Shown: one piece after another, positions 13,941 to 20,619 of the stretch | Position numbering within the stretch: the first letter of the stretch is position 1 | Layout: each line of letters opens with the position of its first letter | DNA from: Acidimicrobiia bacterium | Lineage (GTDB): Bacteria; Actinomycetota; Acidimicrobiia; IMCC26256; PALSA-555 | DNA length: 22,167 bases | Direction: 5' to 3' | Assembly (NCBI GenBank): GCA_017853455.1 | Contig: JAFMJM010000008.1 | Location: 1 to 22,167, forward strand | Notes under the pieces: model-generated | Database searches by the model: none | The model's input: the letters and a program-made list of their open reading frames with translations, nothing else | What the model was told of the DNA's origin: nothing | Translations under genes and position numbers: made by a program

Positions 13941-14638
13941 GTCCCGAACGGCCGACGATCCTGGTCGTCGACGACGAGGAGTCGTACCGCGATGCGCTCC
14001 AGGTGGCCCTCGAGCAGGAGGGGTTCACCGTCGAGACAGCCGCCGACGGAGCCGAGGCGTTGCTCCAGTTCGAGCGGGTGCGTCCGGCGCTGATCCTGCT
14101 CGACGTCATGCTGCCACAGATGTCGGGCGTCGACGTGTGCCGCGACATCCGCACGCGCTCGCAGGTCCCGATCATCATGGTCACGGCCCGCGACGCCGAG
14201 ATCGACGCCGTGGTGGGGCTCGAGGTCGGAGCCGACGACTACGTCACGAAGCCGTTCCGTCTGCGGGAGCTGGTGGCCCGGGTGCGGGCCACACTGCGCC
14301 GGGTGCCGCGGACCGGGCCCGAGTCGGAGCCCGAAGACCTGGTCGAGGTGGGCGACGTGCGGATCGACGTGGCCCGCCACGAGGTCGCCGTGCGCGGCGC
14401 CGTGGTGGCCCTGCCCCTCAAGGAGTTCGAGCTCCTCGAGATCCTCGTCCTCAACGCCGGTCGCGTCCTCACCCGCGACGTGCTCATCGACCGGGTGTGG
14501 GGTCCCGACTACTTCGGCGACACCAAGACCCTCGACGTGCACGTCAAGCGACTCCGCTCGAAGATCGAGGACGACCCGGCGAACCCCACGCGCATCGTCA
14601 CGGTCCGCGGCGTCGGCTACCGCTACGAGCGTCCCTGA
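13937..14638 (+). CDS. RegX3/PhoP-like OmpR-family response regulator
   Basis: DNA-binding partner of the kinase, 233 residues. The receiver domain (1-120) has the acidic pair in ILVVDDEE, the phospho-acceptor D56 in LLDVMLP, the conserved Thr in IIMVTARD and the Lys in DDYVTKPF. The C-terminal winged helix (about 138-231) shows LPLKEFELLEILVLNAGRVLTRDVLIDRVWG, the recognition helix region TKTLDVHVKRLRSKIEDDP and the wing RIVTVRGVGYRYE. Its likely main target is the repeat array at 8798-8830, which would make the operon autoregulatory. The stop lies inside the 3' end of the convergent surE gene, with a 16-bp overlap. Confidence 0.94.
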   Translation: MSPERPTILVVDDEESYRDALQVALEQEGFTVETAADGAEALLQFERVRPALILLDVMLPQMSGVDVCRDIRTRSQVPIIMVTARDAEIDAVVGLEVGADDYVTKPFRLRELVARVRATLRRVPRTGPESEPEDLVEVGDVRIDVARHEVAVRGAVVALPLKEFELLEILVLNAGRVLTRDVLIDRVWGPDYFGDTKTLDVHVKRLRSKIEDDPANPTRIVTVRGVGYRYERP

Positions 14639-15375
14639 CCGACGGCGGCAGCGGCGGCGTCGGCTTCGCCGACGGCCAGACCGTGGAACACGGTGACGGC
14701 CACGTAGCCGTCGTGCGCGGCGGCGAGGTCGGAACCGGCCGCCGGCTCGTCGGTGCGGCCCTCGAACCGGAGGTCGAGCTCGCCTGGGTGCCGCTCACCG
14801 GTCCAGCGCTCGGAGAACGCCTGGGGCACCGTCGCCCGGACCCCGCGCACCTCGGCGAGGGGGAGGTCGGGAACGTTGAGGTTGACCACGCACGGGGTCC
14901 GTCCGGCCACCCACTCGAGCGCGGCCGGCACGAAGGCCCCGGCGGTCGCCCAACGCGGCTGCTCGGCCCAGGCGACGCTCACCGCCACCGCCGGGATCCC
15001 GAGCGTGACCGCCGAGAGGGCGGCGCCGACGGTTCCGGAGTGGAGGGCGAGGTGCCCGTAGTTCATGCCGGGATTGATGCCCGACGCCACGACGTCGGGC
15101 GGCGGCCCGAAGCCGCCGAACACACCGGCGTACACCGATGCAGCCGGCGGGACGTCGAGGGAGTGGACGGCCACCCCGGGGAGGTCGGGCCACTCGACCG
15201 TCGTGCAGGCGATGGGGCCGGCCCGGTGGAGGCGCCCGATGGCGGCGCCGCTGCCGCTGCGCTCTCCCGCCGGGGCGACGACGTACACGTCGTGTCCGGC
15301 GGCCGCGACCGCCGCGGCCAGCGCATGGATGCCGGGCGCCTCGACGCCGTCGTCGTTGGTGACCAGGACCCGCAC
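14623..15375 (-). CDS. surE: 5'/3'-nucleotidase SurE
   Basis: SurE removes phosphate from nucleoside monophosphates and some short polyphosphates using a divalent metal. The 250-residue protein has the N-terminal MRVLVTNDDGVEAPGI with the metal-binding DD pair. SGINPGMNYGHLALHSGTVGAALSAVTLGIPAVAVS is the active-site stretch, followed by a family C-terminal region (VVNLNVPDLP, GYVAVTVFHGL). Length is normal. The GTG start at 15375 has a TACCGT -10 hexamer 8 nt before it, suggesting a leaderless mRNA. It converges with the regulator gene, sharing 16 bp of coding sequence. A functional tie to the neighbouring phosphate and polyphosphate genes is plausible, but co-regulation is not shown. Confidence 0.94.
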   Translation of the reverse strand: MRVLVTNDDGVEAPGIHALAAAVAAAGHDVYVVAPAGERSGSGAAIGRLHRAGPIACTTVEWPDLPGVAVHSLDVPPAASVYAGVFGGFGPPPDVVASGINPGMNYGHLALHSGTVGAALSAVTLGIPAVAVSVAWAEQPRWATAGAFVPAALEWVAGRTPCVVNLNVPDLPLAEVRGVRATVPQAFSERWTGERHPGELDLRFEGRTDEPAAGSDLAAAHDGYVAVTVFHGLAVGEADAAAAAVGQGRS

Positions 15376-15383
15376 GGCTCCCG

Positions 15384-15389
15384 ACGGTA
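15384..15389 (-). promoter_or_regulatory. -10 element (TACCGT), probable leaderless promoter of surE
   Basis: On the minus strand TACCGT is followed by 8 bases and then the GTG at 15375. The GGGAG within the spacer could also serve as a ribosome-binding site, but it lies very close to the start. Confidence 0.45.
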
Positions 15390-15510
15390 GCGCCGGTGCA
15401 TCGTCGTCCGGGCGGTGGGACGAGCGGAGTTCACCGGATGACCATCCCGCGGCAACCGGTGGTTCAGGGGTGGTCGGGCATGATGATCTTGCAACCCCGG
15501 CTGCGAGCTC

Positions 15511-15532
15511 CGGTCCCTCCCCCTGGGGACCG
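15511..15532 (-). terminator. Hairpin downstream of the ppk operon
   Basis: CGGTCCC (15511-15517) pairs with 15526-15532, giving a 7-bp GC-rich stem and an 8-nt loop, about 50 bp past the phosphatase stop. It is the only clear structure in the 209-bp gap 15376-15584, apart from the surE promoter. The rest of the gap shows nothing I can assign. Confidence 0.4.
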
Positions 15533-15584
15533 TGAGCCGGCCGGGGTGCTGCGTCGGGGTGCCGTGGGGTCCGGGGTCGATGGG

Positions 15585-16046
15585 TCAGGCGTCGCGGGGT
15601 GGACGGTACTTCGCCCCCACGAACCGGCCCTTGCGGACCTCGAGGGTCCAGACCGAGCCCTTGGCCGTCTTGGGGGCCCGGAGCTTGACTCCGTCGCGGC
15701 GCACCTGCTTCAGGATGATCTCGACGACGTCACCGTGCGTGCAGAGCATGACGTCGTCGTCGGCGTGCTCCGCCACGAGGCCGAGCACGCGGTCGACGCC
15801 GGCGCCCTCGGCGAGGCAGTCGACGACCTCGACCTCGAGGCCGAGGACGTCGGCGAGGGGCTCGGCGGTCTGGACGCAGCGCACGTACGGGCTCGACAGG
15901 ACCTGGGTGATGCCGGTCGACGCGAGTGCCGCGGTCAGGTCGCGGGTCTGGCGCCGCCCGGCCTTCGAGATCGGGCGGATCTCGTCGGGCCCCTCCCAGC
16001 CGTTGCGGCGGCCGGCCCGGGCGTGGCGCACCAGGTGGATCGTCAC
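15585..16046 (-). CDS. SixA-like histidine phosphatase (MutT1 C-terminal-domain homologue)
   Basis: The 153-residue protein belongs to the histidine phosphatase superfamily. The catalytic LVRHARAG (R7, H8) opens the protein, R57 lies in SSPYVRCVQTAEPL and the second His, H104, in MLCTHGDVVE. Its size matches SixA, which dephosphorylates phosphohistidine, and also the C-terminal domain of mycobacterial MutT1, which acts on nucleotides. Its GTG at 16046 overlaps the Nudix stop by 4 bp (GTGA), so the two are translated as a pair. In M. tuberculosis mutT1 (Rv2985c) these two domains are fused and the gene lies beside ppk1 (Rv2984). That parallel favours a nucleotide or diphosphate substrate. The C-terminus ends GAKYRPPRDA. 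A pure SixA role remains possible. Confidence 0.85.
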   Translation of the reverse strand: MTIHLVRHARAGRRNGWEGPDEIRPISKAGRRQTRDLTAALASTGITQVLSSPYVRCVQTAEPLADVLGLEVEVVDCLAEGAGVDRVLGLVAEHADDDVMLCTHGDVVEIILKQVRRDGVKLRAPKTAKGSVWTLEVRKGRFVGAKYRPPRDA

Positions 16047-16465
16047 GGCCGGCTCCCGACGGCTCGATCGGACGGGATCGCCGCCACCAGGGCCCGGTCG
16101 TGGCCGTAGGTGAGCAGGGCGGCAGCGTCGGCGGGCGAGCACCAGCGGACCTCGTCGACCTCGTCGTTGGCGACGAAGGCGACGTCGGCCGCCGGGTGCA
16201 TCACCCAGTAGCGCACGAGTTTCGGGCGGTCGCGGTGGTCGTGGTAGCGCACGTCGGGGAGCGGGTCGCCGAGCCGGCACTCGAACCCGGTCTCCTCGGC
16301 GACTTCGCGCAGCGCGGTCTGCTCGTCGGTCTCCCCGGGGTCCTGCTTGCCCTTGGGGAAGCTCCAGTCGTCGTAGCGCGGCCGGTGGACGACGAGGATC
16401 TCGGGACCGTCGGCCCCGGCGCGCACCACCACACCGCCGGCCGCCCGGACGAGCTCGGCGGTCAC
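16043..16465 (-). CDS. Nudix hydrolase (MutT1 N-terminal-domain homologue)
   Basis: This 140-residue enzyme should cleave nucleoside diphosphates linked to another moiety. It contains a complete Nudix box from G39 to F61: G39-x5-E45-x7-R53-E54-V55-A56-E57-E58-T59-G60. The preceding AAGGVVVR and WSFPKGKQDPGE segments are typical of the MutT1 / Ap4A-hydrolase-like group, where the SFPKGK stretch is common. Its GTG at 16465 overlaps the ppk1 stop by 4 bp (GTGA), and its own stop overlaps the phosphatase start by 4 bp. Likely substrates by analogy with MutT1 are 8-oxo-(d)GTP or diadenosine polyphosphates; the sequence cannot decide between them. Polyphosphate biology links it to ppk1 only by position. 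Confidence 0.88.
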   Translation of the reverse strand: MTAELVRAAGGVVVRAGADGPEILVVHRPRYDDWSFPKGKQDPGETDEQTALREVAEETGFECRLGDPLPDVRYHDHRDRPKLVRYWVMHPAADVAFVANDEVDEVRWCSPADAAALLTYGHDRALVAAIPSDRAVGSRP

Positions 16466-18537
16466 GTGCGCTGCGCCCGGGTCGCGGCAAGGCGGAAGAG
16501 CTCGTGCTGGGCGTCGACCCGGACCCCCTCGATCCGGGGGACCCGGGCCCAGGTGCCGTCGGGGTGGAGATCCCAGGCCAGCTCGGTGTCGGCGCCGACC
16601 AGCGCCAGCACCTCGTCGAGGCGGGCGCGCAGGGCGGGATCCTCGACGGGCACGAGCGCCTCGACCCGGCGGTCGAGATTGCGGGGCATGAGGTCGGCGG
16701 ACCCGATCAGGACCTCGGCGTCGGGCCCGGATCCGAACCGGAAGATCCGCGAGTGCTCGAGGTACCGGCCGATGAGCGAGCGCACCCGGATGGTGTCGGA
16801 CAGTCCGGGCACGCCGGGGCGCAGACAGCAGATGCCGCGCACGACGAGGTCGATGGGGGTGCCGCGGGAGGACGCGGCGTACAGCTCGTCGATCAGGCCG
16901 GGGTCGACCAGGCTGTTCATCTTCATGGTGATCCGGCCTTCGGGGCCGCGGACGGCCTGGGCCCGGATGCGCTCGATCAGCCCGGCGCGCACCCCCTCGG
17001 GGGCGACCAGGAGCTTGCGGTACTCGTAGGCCCGGCTGAAGCCCGTGAGGTGGTTGAACAGCTCGGCCACCTCGGCGCCCAGGACCGGGTCGGCGGTGAG
17101 CAGGCCGAAGTCCTCGTAGAGGGTGGCCGTCTTCGGGTTGTAGTTGCCGGTGCCGAGGTGGCAGTAGCGGCGGATGCCGTCGGACTCCTCACGGACGACC
17201 AGGAGGATCTTGGCGTGGGTCTTGAGCCCGACGAGCCCGTAGACCACGTGCACGCCCGCTTCCTCGAGCACGCGGGCGCGCTCGATGTTGGCCTCCTCGT
17301 CGAAGCGGGCCTTGAGCTCGACGAGGGCGACGACCTGCTTGCCCTCACGGGCGGCGTTGGTGAGGGCGGAGACGATCGCGCTCTCGGGCCCCGCGCTGCG
17401 GTAGATGGTCTGCTTGATCGCGAGGACCTTCGGGTCGGCTGCGGCCTGCTGGATGAATGCCTCGACCGACGTTGCGAACGAGTCGTACGGGTGGTGCACC
17501 AGCACGTCGCCGTTCCGCAGGACGCGGAAGAAGTCGGTGCGGCCGTCGACCGGCGCCAGCTCGGCCGGTGTGAACGGCACCCAGGGCTGGTCCTTCAGGT
17601 CGGCGCGGTCGAGGCCGTGCACGCTCCAGAGGCCGCTCAGGTCGAGGGGTCCGTCGACGACCATCACGGCGTCGTCGTCGATCTCGAGCTCGCGGGCCAG
17701 CACCTCGAGCACCTCGGCGGGCATCGACGGCTCGACCTCGAGCCGGACGACCTGGCCGAACTTGGTGCGCCGGTGCAGGACCTCCTCGATCGCCTCCAGG
17801 AGGTCCTCGTCCTCGTCGTCGAGCTCGAAGTCGGTGTCGCGGGTCACCCGGAACGGGTGACGGTGCACGATCTCCATGCCGGGGAACAACCGGTCGAGGT
17901 GGGCGGCGATGACCTGGTCGACCGGAACGAACTTGGTGTCGTCGGCGACGGCCACGAACCGTGGGAGCACCGGTGGGACCTTGACGCGCGCGAAGCGGGC
18001 CTCGTGGCGGACCGGATCGCGGACGAGCACCGCGAGGTTGAGCGAGAGGTTCGAGATGTACGGGAAGGGGTGCGACGGGTCGACGGCCAGCGGAGTCAGC
18101 ACCGGGAAGATCCGCGCCTCGAAGGCCTCGGCGAGCTCGGCTCGTTCGTCGAGCGAGAGCTCGTCCCAGCGCGTGAACCGGATCCCGGCGCGTTCCAGGG
18201 CCGGAGCGACCTCGTTGCGGAAGACGGCGGCGTGCCGGTCGACCAGCTCGCGCGCGTAGCCCCGGACGGCCTGGAGCTGCTCGGCGGGGTCGAGACCGTC
18301 GGGGGTGCGGGTGCGGACCCGGGCGTCGACCTGCTCCTGGAGACCCGACACCCGGACCTGGAAGAACTCGTCGAGGTTCGACGCGAAGATCGCCAGGAAC
18401 TTCGCCCGCTCGAGCAGGGGCTGGTCCGGATCCTCGGCGAGGGCGAGCACCCGGGCGTTGAAATCGAGCCAGGACAGCTCCCGGTTGCCGAAGCGCACGG
18501 GGTCGTCGACCAGCGCAGGATCGGGTCCGGAGCTCAC
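16462..18537 (-). CDS. ppk1: Polyphosphate kinase 1 (RNA degradosome-type PPK1)
   Basis: PPK1 reversibly moves the terminal phosphate of ATP onto polyphosphate. The 691-residue protein has the family layout: N-terminal domain RFGNRELSWLDFNARVLALAEDP, then FLAIFASNLDEFFQVRVSGL, the head domain, and the two phospholipase-D-like catalytic domains. The phosphorylated His is H460 in YCHLGTGNYNPKTA (the counterpart of E. coli H435). The second essential His is H595 in YLEHSRIFRFGSG (the counterpart of H592). HAKILLVVR and VVRGICCLRPGVPG are also diagnostic. Length is normal. The start is a GTG with TACGAT 6 nt upstream, a leaderless arrangement. It heads the ppk1-Nudix-phosphatase operon, with every junction a 4-bp overlap. 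Its promoter sits back-to-back with that of the MFS gene. Confidence 0.97.
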   Translation of the reverse strand: MSSGPDPALVDDPVRFGNRELSWLDFNARVLALAEDPDQPLLERAKFLAIFASNLDEFFQVRVSGLQEQVDARVRTRTPDGLDPAEQLQAVRGYARELVDRHAAVFRNEVAPALERAGIRFTRWDELSLDERAELAEAFEARIFPVLTPLAVDPSHPFPYISNLSLNLAVLVRDPVRHEARFARVKVPPVLPRFVAVADDTKFVPVDQVIAAHLDRLFPGMEIVHRHPFRVTRDTDFELDDEDEDLLEAIEEVLHRRTKFGQVVRLEVEPSMPAEVLEVLARELEIDDDAVMVVDGPLDLSGLWSVHGLDRADLKDQPWVPFTPAELAPVDGRTDFFRVLRNGDVLVHHPYDSFATSVEAFIQQAAADPKVLAIKQTIYRSAGPESAIVSALTNAAREGKQVVALVELKARFDEEANIERARVLEEAGVHVVYGLVGLKTHAKILLVVREESDGIRRYCHLGTGNYNPKTATLYEDFGLLTADPVLGAEVAELFNHLTGFSRAYEYRKLLVAPEGVRAGLIERIRAQAVRGPEGRITMKMNSLVDPGLIDELYAASSRGTPIDLVVRGICCLRPGVPGLSDTIRVRSLIGRYLEHSRIFRFGSGPDAEVLIGSADLMPRNLDRRVEALVPVEDPALRARLDEVLALVGADTELAWDLHPDGTWARVPRIEGVRVDAQHELFRLAATRAQRT

Positions 18538-18543
18538 CGCGGA

Positions 18544-18567
18544 ATCGTACCCAGATGCCGGTACCCT
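18544..18567. promoter_or_regulatory. Back-to-back promoters of ppk1 and the MFS gene
   Basis: Only 41 bp separate the divergent starts. On the minus strand TACGAT (18544-18549) lies 6 nt before the ppk1 GTG. On the plus strand TACCCT (18562-18567) lies 11 nt before the MFS ATG at 18579. Each -35 region falls within the opposite gene, so the two promoters likely compete. Confidence 0.5.
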
Positions 18568-18578
18568 CGGCCCGAGCG

Positions 18579-19937
18579 ATGACCACCGACGCCCGCTTCC
18601 TCCCGCCCTCGCCGTTCTCCCGGCTGGTGTGGACGCACGCGGTCAGCATGTGCGGCGACGCCGCCATCGCGGCTTCCCTGGCGGGTTCGCTGTTCTTCTC
18701 CAGCCCGGCGGACTCGTCCCGGGGCAAGGTGCTCCTTTACCTGCTCGTAACCATGCTGCCGTTCGCGGTGGTGGCGCCGATCCTGGGGCCGGCCCTCGAC
18801 CACCGCCGGAGCGGGCGCCGGGTGATCCTGATCGGGTCGATGGTCGGCCGGGCGGTGCTGGCGGTCCTGATGGCCCGCTGGGTCTCGGACCCGGCCCCGG
18901 CGGGCCTGCTGATCTATCCGCTGGCCTTCGGCATCCTGGTGCTCGCCAAGGGCTACACCGTCACGAAGAGCGCGCTGGTGCCGGCGCTCGTGGGTCGCGA
19001 GGACCAACTGGTGCGGGCCAACTCGCGCCTGGCGATCATCAGCGCGATCGCCACCACCGTCGGAGGTGGTCCGGCGTTCCTGCTGCAGAGCCTGGCCGGC
19101 CCGGCGTGGTCGCTGCGTCTGGCCGCGGTGATCTTCGTCGCGGCCGCGGTGCTGGCGGTGAAGGTGCCCCGGGTGCGGATCGCCCGCACCGCCCGGGAGG
19201 AGGAGATCGAGGAGGAGGAGCTGCACCAGCCGAGCATCCTCCTCGCCGGCAGCGCGATGGCCGTGATCCGGGGAGCCGTGGGATTCCTCGCCTTCTTCGC
19301 GGCGTTCTCCCTCAAGACCGACCTGTTCGCGCTGGGCGTCGCGGCGACGATGGCCATCGTCGGGGGGTTCGTCGGCAACGTGGTCGGCCCGTGGGCCCGG
19401 CGGTACCTGACGATCGAGCAGATGATGGCGGCGGCGTTGCTGACCAGCGCGACGGTCGTGCTGATCGCCGCGTTGGTGGGCTCGACGGTCGGGTTCGCGC
19501 TGGCGAGCCTGATCGTCGCCGTCGGTGCTGCGTCGGGGAGGTTGGCCTTCGACAGCCTGCTCCAGCGCGACGGTCCCGACGCCGCGCGCGGTCGGGCGTT
19601 CGCCCGCTCCGAGACCCGCTTCCAGGTGGCGTGGGTCGTGGGGGCCCTGTTCGGGATCGTGCCGTTCGCCGAGGGTGTCGGGCTCGGTGCGCTGGCGGTG
19701 GTGCTCGCGGTGGCCGGTCTGTCGTACGTCGGAGCCCGCCGCTCCGCCCGGTCCCGGCCGATGCGCTCGACGCTGCGGCCGCCCGCCGTCGACCGCATGG
19801 TCGGTCACGCCACCGACGGCGTGCGCCGCCGGGTGCACGACCGGCGCGTCAGCCGGCGGAGCCGCCCGACCAACCGCTCCCGGCGCCCTGGACCATCCCG
19901 TAGGGACCCGCCGGCCAGCGGTAGCAGTCGACCATGA
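18579..19937 (+). CDS. MFS-type transporter
   Basis: The 452-residue membrane protein has about ten to twelve hydrophobic helices, starting with LVWTHAVSMCGDAAIAASLAGSLFF. Later ones include VLLYLLVTMLPFAVVAPILGPALD, LLIYPLAFGILVLAKGYTVTKSALVPALVG, LRLAAVIFVAAAVLAVKV, MAAALLTSATVVLIAALVGSTVGFALASLIVAVG and ALAVVLAVAGLSYVGA. DHRRSGRRVILIGSMVGRAVLA after the second helix matches the MFS loop 2-3 pattern. A charged central loop (EEEIEEEELHQP) divides two halves. The substrate is unknown; drug exporters of the DHA3 type look most alike. I chose the ATG at 18579 over 18555 because the -10 box lies between them. The last 30 residues or so are Arg/Pro-rich and overlap the convergent dehydrogenase gene by 89 bp. 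Confidence 0.85.
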   Translation: MTTDARFLPPSPFSRLVWTHAVSMCGDAAIAASLAGSLFFSSPADSSRGKVLLYLLVTMLPFAVVAPILGPALDHRRSGRRVILIGSMVGRAVLAVLMARWVSDPAPAGLLIYPLAFGILVLAKGYTVTKSALVPALVGREDQLVRANSRLAIISAIATTVGGGPAFLLQSLAGPAWSLRLAAVIFVAAAVLAVKVPRVRIARTAREEEIEEEELHQPSILLAGSAMAVIRGAVGFLAFFAAFSLKTDLFALGVAATMAIVGGFVGNVVGPWARRYLTIEQMMAAALLTSATVVLIAALVGSTVGFALASLIVAVGAASGRLAFDSLLQRDGPDAARGRAFARSETRFQVAWVVGALFGIVPFAEGVGLGALAVVLAVAGLSYVGARRSARSRPMRSTLRPPAVDRMVGHATDGVRRRVHDRRVSRRSRPTNRSRRPGPSRRDPPASGSSRP

Positions 19938-20619
19938 GCTGGTCGACCTGCTCGCGGGTGGCGACCCCCTCGCTCACCACCCGTGACGCCTCGCGGAGCA
20001 TGGCGAAGTAGATCCGGTTCGCCACGAACCCCCAGCTGGTGGGGGCGTCGTTGACGACGACGGGGTTCTTGCCGCACCGGGCGGCGAGATCGGAGATCGT
20101 CGCGATCACGTCGTCGTCGGTCGCCTCGGTGCGGACGATCTCGGCCAGGCGCATGACCGGTGCGGGCGACGCCCAGTGCCACCCGATGACCCGGGAGGGG
20201 CGGTCGGTGGCCGCCGCGAGCGCGGCGATCGGGAAGCCCGACGTGTTGGAGGCGAGGATCGTGCCGGCGGGCGCGACCCGGTCGAGGTCGCGGAAGACCT
20301 TGATCTTGAGGTCGAGCTTCTCGGGGACGGCCTCGATCACGACGTCGGCGCCCGCGGCCTGCTCGAAGGAGTCGGTGAAGGTGATGCGCGCGAGGGCGGC
20401 GTCGGCCTCGTCGCGGGTGCGCTTGCCCCGGGCGACGGCGCCGTCGAGACCGAAGCGGCCCGTGGTGACCTCGGCGAGCCCCCGTCCGCGTGCATCGGCG
20501 TCGGGGTCGTAGCAGTAGGTCGGGCACCCGGCCAGGGCGGTGACCTGGGCGATGCCGCTGCCCATCACGCCGGCGCCGAGCACGCCGATGACGGGGGTGG
20601 TGTCGGCGCCTGCGCTCAT
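19849..20619 (-). CDS. 3-hydroxyacyl-CoA dehydrogenase family protein, short C-terminus
   Basis: NAD(P)-dependent oxidoreductase of the 3-hydroxybutyryl-CoA dehydrogenase family, 256 residues. It has the N-terminal Rossmann motif VLGAGVMGSGIAQ (G15, G17, G20) and VVIEAVPEKLDLKIKVF. SNTSGFPI includes S124 and N125, and the catalytic His/Glu pair sits 12 residues apart as H148 and E160 (HWASPAPVMRLAEIV). WGFVANRIYFAMLREA also fits. In most relatives a C-terminal segment of some 40 residues follows the GP-x motif, but here the protein stops at SGWSGGSAG about 17 residues after WPAGP. The ATG at 20619 has AGGAGG 5 nt upstream and overlaps the previous stop by 4 bp. Substrate chain length is not evident. 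Last gene of a minus-strand operon. Confidence 0.85.
   Translation of the reverse strand: MSAGADTTPVIGVLGAGVMGSGIAQVTALAGCPTYCYDPDADARGRGLAEVTTGRFGLDGAVARGKRTRDEADAALARITFTDSFEQAAGADVVIEAVPEKLDLKIKVFRDLDRVAPAGTILASNTSGFPIAALAAATDRPSRVIGWHWASPAPVMRLAEIVRTEATDDDVIATISDLAARCGKNPVVVNDAPTSWGFVANRIYFAMLREASRVVSEGVATREQVDQLMVDCYRWPAGPYGMVQGAGSGWSGGSAG

Noticed and set aside
15429..15450. GTTCACC in the gap between surE and the ppk operon, as a possible PHO box
   Set aside because: Only one unit matches; the next 11 nt do not repeat it, and no downstream -10 hexamer is suitably placed.
18555..18578. Upstream ATG for the MFS gene
   Set aside because: It would place the -10 element inside the coding sequence; the ATG at 18579 fits the promoter and the usual short N-terminus.
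16504..18582. A 692-codon plus-strand frame exactly opposite ppk1
   Set aside because: Its length mirrors ppk1 because the third-position GC bias removes stops; it has no domain features and ppk1 motifs are unambiguous.
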